64,000 nt of DNA, taken from Streptococcus sp. S784/96/1. GTDB lineage: Bacteria > Bacillota > Bacilli > Lactobacillales > Streptococcaceae. Positions 8,820 to 16,103 of the stretch are shown here, piece after piece. Positions within the stretch are counted from its first letter, which is position 1. The number at the start of each line of letters is the position of its first letter. The DNA lies in contig NZ_CACVCC010000006.1 of the NCBI RefSeq assembly GCF_902729355.1, positions 37,190 through 101,189 on the forward strand. Direction: 5' to 3'. Under the pieces are notes generated by a model. The model ran no database searches. It saw only the letters and a program-made list of their open reading frames with translations, and was not told the origin of the DNA. A program made the position numbers and the translations under genes.

Positions 8820-10025
8820 ATGTCGAAATCGTTAAATCGTTGGCAAGTCATTACTGCCTCAACTGCCATTTTGCTATGTACTGGAGCTGTTTATGCCTTT
8901 TCAGTTTTTGCTGGGCCACTCAGTGCCCAGACAGGTTGGTCCATGTCAGAAATCATGATGGCGTTTACCATTAACTCTGCCATTGGCCCTATTCCCATGA
9001 TTTTAGGCGGCTATCTCGTCGATAAAGGCTATGTCAAATGGACAATTGCACTCGGTGCATTGCTCTTTGCCCTTAGCTTTTTCTTAACAGGTTACGTAAC
9101 AACGCCAACCATGCTTTACCTCACTTATGGTCTCATGGCTGGTTTGGGACAAGGCTTCGCTTATTCTGGCGCTTTATCTAATACATTACGCCTCTTCCCA
9201 GATAAACGTGGCTTAGCCTCTGGTATTTTAACAGGTGGTATGGGATTTGCTGCTGTTATCGTGTCACCAATCGCATCAATCATTATCCAAAGCCATGATG
9301 CAAAATTTGCCTTCCGTGCCATTGGGCTTGTCTACATTGCCGTCGTTCTTATTGCAAGTTTCTTTATTAAAGCTGCTCCTTTTGGATACGAGCCAGAAGG
9401 ATGGAACCCGCCTGCTCAAGCTGGTAAGGGAATGGTTAATAAAACCTGGACTGATATGGTCCAAACACCAATTTTCTATATTATTATCTCAATGTTCTTT
9501 GTCGGTGCTTTTTCAGGTTTAATGATTGCTTCTCAAGCATCGCCAATCGGACAATCTATGTTTGGACTTTCAGCTGGAACCGCTGCGCTATATGTATCCC
9601 TGTATTCCATTGCCAATTCAAGCGGTCGTCTTATCTGGGGCTCTGTCTCAGACAAAATCGGTCGTAGCAAGACACTCCTTATCATCTACTCAGTTGTTGC
9701 AGTTGCACTTCTTGTGTTAACAGTTATCCCTGGTCAATTCGGCTTCACGCTTGGTATTATTGGACTTGGTATCTGTTTTGGTGGGGTTATGGGGGTTTTC
9801 CCATCCATTGTCATGGAAAATTACGGTCCAGCTAACCAGGGAGTAAACTACGGTATCGTCTTTACAGGTTACTCACTTGCGGCCTTCTTTGCCCCACGTG
9901 TTGCCGTACAAATGGCTACGGCCAACAATGGTAACTATAGCCAAGCCTTCTATATCGCTATCATTTTAGCACTTATAGGATTAGGACTTAACTTTCTTTA
10001 CATGAAACTTCATAAAAAAGGATAA
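8820..10025 (+). CDS. OFA-family major facilitator transporter (oxalate:formate antiporter-like)
   Basis: This is a 401-residue polytopic membrane protein with about 12 hydrophobic segments. Family marks are the N-terminal RWQVITASTAILLCTGAVYA segment, the motif GGYLVDKGY between TM2 and TM3, and SGRLIWGSVSDKIGRSKTLL in the middle loop. OFA members exchange small mono- or dicarboxylates. Because it is divergent from the alkenoate-reductase operon and shares its intergenic control region, I infer it imports the substrate or exports the reduced acid. RBS AGAGAGGG precedes the ATG. Confidence 0.85.
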   Translation: MSKSLNRWQVITASTAILLCTGAVYAFSVFAGPLSAQTGWSMSEIMMAFTINSAIGPIPMILGGYLVDKGYVKWTIALGALLFALSFFLTGYVTTPTMLYLTYGLMAGLGQGFAYSGALSNTLRLFPDKRGLASGILTGGMGFAAVIVSPIASIIIQSHDAKFAFRAIGLVYIAVVLIASFFIKAAPFGYEPEGWNPPAQAGKGMVNKTWTDMVQTPIFYIIISMFFVGAFSGLMIASQASPIGQSMFGLSAGTAALYVSLYSIANSSGRLIWGSVSDKIGRSKTLLIIYSVVAVALLVLTVIPGQFGFTLGIIGLGICFGGVMGVFPSIVMENYGPANQGVNYGIVFTGYSLAAFFAPRVAVQMATANNGNYSQAFYIAIILALIGLGLNFLYMKLHKKG

Positions 10026-10031
10026 ACCAAA

Positions 10032-10058
10032 AACTTCCTCACCTTAGGGAAGTTTTTT
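10032..10058 (+). terminator. Terminator after the OFA transporter
   Basis: AACTTCC (10032-10038) pairs with GGAAGTT (10048-10054) and runs into six Ts. A TATAAT at 10062-10067 just after it may serve the next gene. Confidence 0.75.
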
Positions 10059-10088
10059 GGGTATAATAACACTAAAAAAGGAGAGATT

Positions 10089-10955
10089 ATGTCAAAATAT
10101 AGCCGCTTTCTAAAAGATAATCCTTCTGGCTTTCCTTTTGATTACGAGAAAAATCATATTCAAAATGGTTATCCAAATGTCATGTATCATTGGCATCCTG
10201 AATTAGAAATTATTTTTGTGCACAATGGCACAGCTTCTTATCATATTAATTCTGAACAGTTTGAAAGTCAAGCTGGTGATATCATTCTTATCCAACCAAC
10301 CGCCATGCATGCTATCCATCCCTTAGACAATAGAGAAGAACACTCAACTGTTTTTCGTATTCATCTGGATAATCTTGGACGTAATAACATTGAAACTTTT
10401 AGTCAACGTTATATTCAGCCTTTACACTCTGGTCACTTTCATCTCGTTTCTCTTCTTCAACCGTCTGATACTGGATATTCTGATATCAAAAATTGCCTGC
10501 TCAGCATTTTCGCTCTCATTGAAGAACAAAGTCTCTATTACGATATGCTACTGAAAGCAAAACTACATGAGCTCTTATATCTTCTCTTTAAACACCGCCA
10601 TGTCAATCGTCACTACACTGATGATACTTACCAAAAATATCAAAAACTCAAAGACTTAATCCATTTTCTTCAAGAAAATTATGACAAGGATATTTCAATT
10701 GAACAATTAGCAAAAGACTTTGGCTATAGTAAAAATCACTTCATGAGTATTTTTAAATTACACACAGGTAGCTCATGTATGGATTTTTTAATTCAATTAA
10801 GGCTCAACAAAGCCTGTGAAGCATTAATTCACTCATTAGATCCTATTTCAGAAATTGCCAAGCAGGTAGGATTTAATAACTTATCTAATTTCAATCGCCA
10901 GTTCAAACAGCGTTACCATATGACACCACATCACTATCGAAAACAAAAAAAGTGA
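10089..10955 (+). CDS. AraC family transcriptional regulator
   Basis: At 288 residues, this has an N-terminal cupin sensor domain with the metal/ligand-type histidines in MYHWHPELEIIFVHNG and a GDIILIQP turn. The C-terminal ~100 residues hold the two helix-turn-helix motifs (ISIEQLAKDFGYSKNHFMSIF and ISEIAKQVGFNNLSNFNRQF) of AraC/XylS proteins. Its place behind the OFA transporter and next to the reductase operon makes it the likely local, substrate-responsive regulator. The inducer is unknown. Confidence 0.88.
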   Translation: MSKYSRFLKDNPSGFPFDYEKNHIQNGYPNVMYHWHPELEIIFVHNGTASYHINSEQFESQAGDIILIQPTAMHAIHPLDNREEHSTVFRIHLDNLGRNNIETFSQRYIQPLHSGHFHLVSLLQPSDTGYSDIKNCLLSIFALIEEQSLYYDMLLKAKLHELLYLLFKHRHVNRHYTDDTYQKYQKLKDLIHFLQENYDKDISIEQLAKDFGYSKNHFMSIFKLHTGSSCMDFLIQLRLNKACEALIHSLDPISEIAKQVGFNNLSNFNRQFKQRYHMTPHHYRKQKK

Positions 10956-10981
10956 AATAGAAATCTTGACTTCTGTTTCAC
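10952..10981. terminator. Inverted repeat at the end of the AraC gene
   Basis: GTGAAATAGAA (10952-10962) pairs with TTCTGTTTCAC (10971-10981), allowing one G-U pair. The poly-T needed for termination is on the minus strand side (inside the gene end), so it may end the convergent pflA transcript. Its core resembles the palindrome at 51003-51040. Confidence 0.55.
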
Positions 10982-11134
10982 TCTCACTCAAATAAAATGT
11001 TATATTCTAATACCATTCTCTTGATTTGTTCTAAACCAAATCATTCATAATGTCATTATTTTGTTACCGAAAAGCATGAAAGGCTAGACAAAAAATTAAA
11101 GCTCGACGAAGTAACGTATCAATTTTCAAAGACA

Positions 11135-11926
11135 TTAAACTTTTGCCATACGATTCATGTATTCGGTGTAACTTTCAGTTTCCATCAAATCTTTAGCATT
11201 CTGCACACGATCTTTTGTCGGAGGTTTAACCCCTTCTAACGGATAAGGGATACCAAGTTCACGCCATTTGAATTCTCCCATAGTATGGTAAGGAAGAATC
11301 TCAAATTTATCAACATTTTTCAAGGTTTTAACAAACTTACCGAGATCAATCAAATGCTCATCAATATCAGTTAAACCAGGCACTAAAACATGACGAATCC
11401 AAACAGGAATGCCTTTATCTGATAGATAATGTGCAAATTTCAAAATATTAGTATTTGGCTGGCGCGTCACAATTTTATGCTGCACAGGATCAATTTCTTT
11501 CAAATCAAGCAAGACCAAGTCTGTTACTGCTAATAATTTGTCTAAAATCTCATGATATTCTGGTGTTGGTCGATAAGCAAACCCACAGGTATCTAAAGTC
11601 GTATGGATACCTAATTTTTTCGCTTCTGTAAAGAGAGCTATTAGAAAATCAATTTGAAGCATTGCTTCCCCACCAGATACCGTGATTCCTCCATTTTTCC
11701 CCCAAAAATGACGGAAATTGAGCGCTTCTTTCAAAACATCTTCCACCGTACGCTCGGTAGCTTTATTTGATACCATTTCCCAAGTATCAGGATTATGGCA
11801 ATATTGACAGCGGAGCTTGCATCCTTGTAAAAAGATGATGAAGCGTATACCAGGCCCATCCACAGAACCAAAACTTTCGGTAGAATGCACCATTCCTGTT
11901 ACCTTTTTGTAATCAATGTCAGCCAT
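11135..11926 (-). CDS. pflA: Pyruvate formate-lyase activating enzyme
   Basis: This is a 263-residue radical SAM enzyme that installs the glycyl radical on pyruvate formate-lyase under anaerobic, sugar-limited growth. The CxxxCxxC iron-sulfur motif is visible as CKLRCQYCHNPDTW near residue 35, with the GGEAMLQ SAM-binding segment (GGE) following. Length and the N-terminal MVHSTESFGSVDGPGIRF match PflA. The pfl gene itself is not in this window. RBS AAGGAG lies 6 bases before the ATG, and TATAAT (11959-11964) is a likely -10. Confidence 0.95.
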   Translation of the reverse strand: MADIDYKKVTGMVHSTESFGSVDGPGIRFIIFLQGCKLRCQYCHNPDTWEMVSNKATERTVEDVLKEALNFRHFWGKNGGITVSGGEAMLQIDFLIALFTEAKKLGIHTTLDTCGFAYRPTPEYHEILDKLLAVTDLVLLDLKEIDPVQHKIVTRQPNTNILKFAHYLSDKGIPVWIRHVLVPGLTDIDEHLIDLGKFVKTLKNVDKFEILPYHTMGEFKWRELGIPYPLEGVKPPTKDRVQNAKDLMETESYTEYMNRMAKV

Positions 11927-12048
11927 GCCGTCTCCTTGTAACCGTTTTTCTTATTTTCATTATACACTTTTCACAGTTTTATGCCTAGCATTCTGTACCA
12001 ATTCCTCAAAAGTCTATGCTATAATACCCCATTTTTTGTGTACTATAA

Positions 12049-12070
12049 AAGCTGAGCCAATGCTCAGCTT
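12049..12070 (-). terminator. Terminator of the yqgQ-glcK-rhodanese operon
   Basis: AAGCTGAGC - ATTG - GCTCAGCTT on the minus strand (12049-12070) is followed by TTAT, immediately after the rhodanese stop. Confidence 0.7.
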
Positions 12071-12073
12071 CTA

Positions 12074-12463
12074 TTATTTTCCAATCTTAGTCTTTCCTTG
12101 CCAATAATCAAAACCATCTTTAAGAACATAGACATCCTTAAAGCCTGCCTTTTTCAAGGTCATAATCACTTTAGGCAACTCTGTGCCACGAGTGGCATCA
12201 TACAGAAGGATTGGTTTATCCTTACGGAGCGCTCCGAGCGACTGGGCAAAGCCAGGGGCTGGAAGATTGCGTGCTCTTAGAATATGCTTTTTCTGAAAGC
12301 TTCCCGTATCTCTGATATCAATGAGCTGTGCTCCTTGCATTTTACCTTCAAATTCTTTAAAACTTAGAAAAGTTGCTGCACGTCGAACACGAAAATAATT
12401 CCAAGCTAAATAGAGCCCCCATACAATCAAGATCCCCCATAAAATAAGTGATAGTGGTGTCAT
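12074..12463 (-). CDS. Membrane-anchored rhodanese-like protein
   Basis: This is 129 residues. A hydrophobic N-terminal anchor (residues ~5-22, LILWGILIVWGLYLAWNYF) is followed by a rhodanese domain. The domain has the usual LIDIRDTGSFQKKHILRARN motif. At the active-site position it reads ILLYDATRGTELPKV, where a sulfurtransferase cysteine is expected but Asp/Ala is seen, so it is probably not a sulfurtransferase. It starts 10 bases after the glucokinase stop, with TAAGGAG as stop plus RBS. This glcK-rhodanese linkage is common in streptococci. Function unknown. Confidence 0.8.
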   Translation of the reverse strand: MTPLSLILWGILIVWGLYLAWNYFRVRRAATFLSFKEFEGKMQGAQLIDIRDTGSFQKKHILRARNLPAPGFAQSLGALRKDKPILLYDATRGTELPKVIMTLKKAGFKDVYVLKDGFDYWQGKTKIGK

Positions 12464-12472
12464 AGTATCTCC

Positions 12473-13453
12473 TTATTTGGTAACAAATTGTCGAGCCAAG
12501 CTTGCCGCACCGATAAGACCAGCATCATTTCCAAGCTCTGCAATTTTAATCTTAGTTGTCTTACGAACTTGTGGAAAAGCATAACGAGTAAAATATTTTT
12601 CAATACGACTACGTAAAAACTCCCCAGCTGCTGACACACCTCCACCGACAACAATTGAATCTGGGTTAAGAATACTTCCAAGATTTGCTGCGGCAAGTCC
12701 TAAATAGAAACCAACCTTTTCAACGACAGAATCGGCAAAACTGTCTCCTGCTGCTGCAGCTGTAAAAATATCCTTACTTGTTACTATTTCACCATTATCA
12801 ATCGCTGCTTTAACGCTTGATACTCCCTCATAACTTTCTGCCAACAAACGAGCGACGCGCACTACACCCGTTGCTGAAGCTACGGTCTCTAGGCATCCAT
12901 TACTTCCACAAGTACAAGCAAAACCATGGTCTGGCTCTACAATCATATGACCGATTTCACCACCAGCACCTGCGACACCGTGGATAAGATTTCCATCAGC
13001 TATGATACCACCGCCAACACCTGTCCCAAGTGTCATAAAGACGACGTCAGGATTGTTTTCACCAGCACCGACCCATCGTTCACCAAGAGCTGCCACATTT
13101 GCATCATTATCAATCGCAAATGGGATACCAAGTTCACGTTCAATCACTGAACCTACTTCTTGAGTATTATCCCAGTTCAAGTTGAAAGCACCTGTAACTG
13201 TTTTTTTCTCACGATCAACTGCGCCTGGAGAGCCCATACCAATACCAACAAAATCATCTTTTGTCAATCCATAAAGTTCCAAGCGGTGTTTGATTGACTC
13301 CACAATATTTGGCACAATCTGTTTACCATCATCCAAAATATTAGTGTCAATAGCCCATTTTTCTTGGACCTCACCATCAAGTGTTAAAATCCCAAATTTA
13401 ACAGTCGTTCCACCAAGGTCAATACCTAGTAGTTTTTTTACCATCGTTTCCAT
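12473..13453 (-). CDS. glcK: Glucokinase, ROK family
   Basis: This 326-residue enzyme phosphorylates cytoplasmic glucose released from disaccharides. ROK features are the ATP-binding GIDLGGTTVKFGIL near the start, the catalytic DNDANVAALGE region and the zinc motif CTCGSNGCLE. It is preceded by yqgQ and followed by the rhodanese gene, a conserved Firmicute arrangement. The exact start is uncertain: ATG codons lie at 13453 and 13444, and neither has a strong RBS. Confidence 0.95.
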   Translation of the reverse strand: METMVKKLLGIDLGGTTVKFGILTLDGEVQEKWAIDTNILDDGKQIVPNIVESIKHRLELYGLTKDDFVGIGMGSPGAVDREKKTVTGAFNLNWDNTQEVGSVIERELGIPFAIDNDANVAALGERWVGAGENNPDVVFMTLGTGVGGGIIADGNLIHGVAGAGGEIGHMIVEPDHGFACTCGSNGCLETVASATGVVRVARLLAESYEGVSSVKAAIDNGEIVTSKDIFTAAAAGDSFADSVVEKVGFYLGLAAANLGSILNPDSIVVGGGVSAAGEFLRSRIEKYFTRYAFPQVRKTTKIKIAELGNDAGLIGAASLARQFVTK

Positions 13454-13530
13454 ACCAGTTCAATCAGTTTAGTAAGCTAACACCAGGGTAACCACTCTCA
13501 ATAACAGCTGAGCTTCACTTCCTGAAAGAA

Positions 13531-13737
13531 CTATTTCCTTTCCTTTTCAATCTCCAATCGGTGTTCCCGTCGTAAAATTAATTCAGCTAAAATATAATCA
13601 TCCTTTTCAACTAAGCCATTTTGATACAAGCCCTCAATCTCAATTTTCATGAGTTCAATATCATAGAGTCGTTTACCAAGATAAATAATAATCCCAAATC
13701 GTTTCAACAACTGTTGCACATCATAGAGTGTTTTCAT
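13531..13737 (-). CDS. yqgQ: YqgQ family protein
   Basis: This 68-residue protein beginning MKTLYDVQQLLKRFG resembles B. subtilis YqgQ along its whole length (YDVQQLLK, RLYDIELM). The ATG at 13737 is preferred; a TTG-initiated frame 16 residues longer has no homology there. It lies upstream of glcK, as in Bacillus. A small helical cytoplasmic protein of unknown function. Confidence 0.85.
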   Translation of the reverse strand: MKTLYDVQQLLKRFGIIIYLGKRLYDIELMKIEIEGLYQNGLVEKDDYILAELILRREHRLEIEKERK

Positions 13738-14046
13738 ATAGAAATAGTACCAAAAAAAATGCTCTTTTTCAAGCAGTTTTCGCAAACGATTGCATTTTGC
13801 AAGAAAAATTAAAAATAGCTAAAATCAATCTTATCACAAATCGGCTAATGAGAAGATAAATCATCAGTTTGACTAAAATCATAGCTAATACGCTTTTTAT
13901 CTCCTCTGATATGGCCAAAACCAAAGCATGTACTCACCTAATCACCTTGGTTTTCTAACATCAAGACAGGCTACCACTTTTTTCTGACAAGACGGATAGA
14001 ATAAGATATAAGAGACTTTACGGTTTCCTAAAAATTCTTTTGTCTC
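13738..14046. other. Gene-poor gap
   Basis: I see no intact gene here. The minus strand below the decayed small gene keeps a short open stretch with a CQKKVVACLDVRK-like reading before several stops, so this may be further gene debris. The yqgQ promoter should lie at its left end. Confidence 0.4.
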
Positions 14047-14248
14047 TCACAGTTTTCCTTTCACCGCAGATTTCAACTTCCGACCGTTCAACCGCTGGAT
14101 AAGATGGCAATTACTGCAAGTCAGATGATAGTAACATTTCTCATCATAAGCCGTCTGCGCAACGTTTCTCAAGCTATCGTTCACAATGATAAGCAATGCT
14201 GATAAAAGAGAAAGCTAGTAGGACCACTTCAACAATCCTCAGAGTCAT
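14047..14248 (-). pseudogene. Small frameshifted gene downstream of the phosphatase
   Basis: An ATG at 14248 follows a strong RBS (GGGGGAG) built into the end of the phosphatase gene. It reads MTLRIVEVVLLAFSFISIAY, a membrane-type N-terminus, and stops after 24 codons. Shifting frame near codon 19 gives SLRNVAQTAYDEKCYYHLTC, then SNCHLIQRLNGRKLKSAVKG, and a stop at 14047-14049. That suggests a ~67-residue membrane protein with a C-x(n)-C-x-x-C patch that has suffered one indel. I do not recognise the family, and a sequencing error is possible. Confidence 0.5.
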
Positions 14249-14249
14249 T

Positions 14250-14975
14250 TTACTCCCCCTTTAAGTAGTCTTTGTGAAAAATTTGATAGTCGGCTTCAAG
14301 TCCATTCTCACCAATCACAACCCCATGAAGACTTCCCTGATAAACAGCGCCACCATCAATATTAAGCTTATTATTTTTATAACATAATTGCGTCTGCAAT
14401 TTATCCTGACGGATAGAAGTTACCGGGGTATGCCCATGAACGACTAACTTATCTGGCACAATATCACTACCGTAAAAAGCTTCCCTAATCCAAATAGCAT
14501 CATAACGACTTGTTTCCCTATAGTTTTCCAAGGTCAAATCAAAGCCAGCGTGTACACAGATAGCATAATCATGCTCATAGTAAACCGGTAGATTCGTGAT
14601 AAAGTCTAATAGGTCCGCGTACTCCGACCTAAAAAGCTCTGCTATTTCTAAAGGTGACTTTTCCTCAACAATACCTGGATAAAAAAGGCTTTCAAAAGTT
14701 TCTTTGGCACCATTTCGCAGGTACCATTCCATCTTATCCTCTGGAGAGGCCAACCAGCGTAAAATCATATCCTCATGATTTCCAGTGATGCAAATGGCAC
14801 CTTCGTTTTTAACAAAACACATGACTAATTCAAAGCATTCTTTGGATTTTGGACCCCGATCAGCTAAATCTCCCAAAAAGACTAATTGCTGACTTTCCTT
14901 ATCCCAATGCTTCAAAAGTGCCTGCAAGAGGTCAAATTCCCCGTGCACATCCCCTACAACAAATAATTTTTTCAT
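14250..14975 (-). CDS. Calcineurin-like serine/threonine phosphoesterase
   Basis: This is 241 residues from the ATG at 14975, chosen because GGAGG sits 8 bases upstream (a longer frame begins at 15002). The metallophosphatase signature is complete: GDVHGEFD near residue 8, FLGDLADRGP, ITGNHED, and later VHAGF and VVHGHTPV. The class resembles bacteriophage-lambda-type PPases (ApaH/PrpA-like), acting on phosphoproteins or nucleotides. It precedes the small frameshifted gene in the same transcript. Confidence 0.9.
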   Translation of the reverse strand: MKKLFVVGDVHGEFDLLQALLKHWDKESQQLVFLGDLADRGPKSKECFELVMCFVKNEGAICITGNHEDMILRWLASPEDKMEWYLRNGAKETFESLFYPGIVEEKSPLEIAELFRSEYADLLDFITNLPVYYEHDYAICVHAGFDLTLENYRETSRYDAIWIREAFYGSDIVPDKLVVHGHTPVTSIRQDKLQTQLCYKNNKLNIDGGAVYQGSLHGVVIGENGLEADYQIFHKDYLKGE

Positions 14976-15029
14976 GAAAAAACCTCCACGTGTACCTATC
15001 ATACACTTTTTGGAGGCTTTTGGCTATCT

Positions 15030-15518
15030 TTAAAGATTTGGAGCTTGATTGAGTTCTGCTTGTAACATCCAGATGATTTTTTGGCTATCGCCCAAAGCAT
15101 CCGCAAATAGACCATTAGTCACATCATCACCTTCTTTATCAGTGACTTCAAGTCCCGTTTGATAAAGAGCTGACAAATAGCGATAAAGCTCCACTAAACG
15201 TTCTAGACGCTCTGGTATTGTCACATCATAAGAACCTGGTGTTTCTGTCAAATTTGACTCCTCATCAAATTCTTTGAGCGTTGAAAAAGGTTTGCCGCCT
15301 AGCATGATTAAGCGCTCACTAAATTCATCCAAAACATCTGCCAAATCATCCATGTACTCATCCATTTTTTCATGGAAAGCAACAAAACCCGCTCCACGCG
15401 CATACCAGTGTGCCTGGTGAATGATTGACATCGCTTTAGATATATCTGCAACAGCTTGGTTCAAAACCAATTTTGTTTCTGGAAAATCAATTGTTTTTGG
15501 TGTAATATCTATTACCAT
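15030..15518 (-). CDS. dpr: Dps-like peroxide resistance protein
   Basis: This is 162 residues from the ATG at 15518 (AGGAGA 5 bases upstream); a longer frame from 15557 lacks homology. Dps/Dpr ferritin-like features include [27 protein letters not shown], holding the inter-subunit ferroxidase His and acidic residues. The protein should form a 12-mer that binds iron and detoxifies H2O2. The PerR-type box in its promoter fits peroxide induction in this catalase-negative genus. Confidence 0.93.
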   Translation of the reverse strand: MVIDITPKTIDFPETKLVLNQAVADISKAMSIIHQAHWYARGAGFVAFHEKMDEYMDDLADVLDEFSERLIMLGGKPFSTLKEFDEESNLTETPGSYDVTIPERLERLVELYRYLSALYQTGLEVTDKEGDDVTNGLFADALGDSQKIIWMLQAELNQAPNL

Positions 15519-15584
15519 AAGAATCTCCTTTGTTCTTTGTGAAAATTTGCTAAGCATTTAAGTATGCTAATAACTTACACTTCT

Positions 15585-15613
15585 ATTTTAGAATGATTCT
15601 AAATAAAAGTCAA
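15585..15613 (-). promoter_or_regulatory. dpr promoter with PerR-type box
   Basis: On the minus strand TTGACT (15608-15613), a 17-base spacer and TAAAAT (15585-15590) form the promoter. TTAGAATGATTCTAA (15588-15602), a perfect 7-1-7 inverted repeat close to the PerR consensus TTATAATNATTATAA, lies within the spacer and overlaps the -10. Repression by PerR is inferred. Confidence 0.75.
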
Positions 15614-15625
15614 AAATTTTGCTTT

Positions 15626-15633
15626 TACGAATA
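15626..15633 (+). promoter_or_regulatory. SigX (ComX) box
   Basis: TACGAATA at 15626-15633 is an exact match to the competence sigma factor box (cin-box). It lies only 7 bases before the ATG of the prepilin peptidase-like gene, so the transcript would be nearly leaderless. Confidence 0.75.
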
Positions 15634-15640
15634 ATAAGAT

Positions 15641-16039
15641 ATGGAAATCTTTTTTTACTTTTACACCCTAACACTCGGTTTTATCCTCAGCTATTATGAT
15701 TTAAAAAACCAAGAGTATCCTTTAATCATTTGGCTACTTTCAACTCTATTACTACTACCATTTTACACAGCTAATCTCACTTTTACATTACTATGCCTGC
15801 TAGGAATTTTTGCCCTACTGAAAAATATCAATGTCGGTGCTGGAGACTTTCTATACCTAGCAACCCTAGGATTAGCAATCCCATTATCAGACCTTCTTTG
15901 GATTGTCCAATTCGCTAGCATCCTAGGAATTTTTTTCTACCTCTTTAAACTCAATAAACAAAAAACAATAGCATTCATTCCTCTTATAGTTATGGGCTAT
16001 GCTCTTGTTTTAGTTGGAAAGGAAACAGGATTATTGTAA
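15641..16039 (+). CDS. comC: Prepilin peptidase catalytic domain, N-terminally short
   Basis: This 132-residue membrane protein corresponds to the C-terminal catalytic part of type IV prepilin peptidase (ComC/CilC/PilD), which cleaves competence pseudopilins. Both aspartates of the aspartyl protease are present: Asp in SYYDLKNQEYP and Asp in the NVGAGDFLYLATLG (G-x-G-D) motif. Six or so hydrophobic segments are visible. The N-terminal cysteine-rich/methylase domain of the usual ~220-residue enzyme is absent, and a TAA lies just upstream in frame. The SigX box supports a competence role. Whether this short form is active is open. Confidence 0.75.
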   Translation: MEIFFYFYTLTLGFILSYYDLKNQEYPLIIWLLSTLLLLPFYTANLTFTLLCLLGIFALLKNINVGAGDFLYLATLGLAIPLSDLLWIVQFASILGIFFYLFKLNKQKTIAFIPLIVMGYALVLVGKETGLL

Positions 16040-16072
16040 CTATAGTCACAATATATTTTTCTACAACAATAA

Positions 16073-16098
16073 AATCTCCTAGCATTTGCTAAGAGATT
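16073..16098. terminator. Bidirectional terminator
   Basis: AATCTCCTAGCA (16073-16084) pairs with TGCTAAGAGATT (16087-16098), with one mismatch. It lies between the convergent prepilin peptidase and ABC exporter genes. Confidence 0.65.
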
Positions 16099-16103
16099 CT
16101 GTT

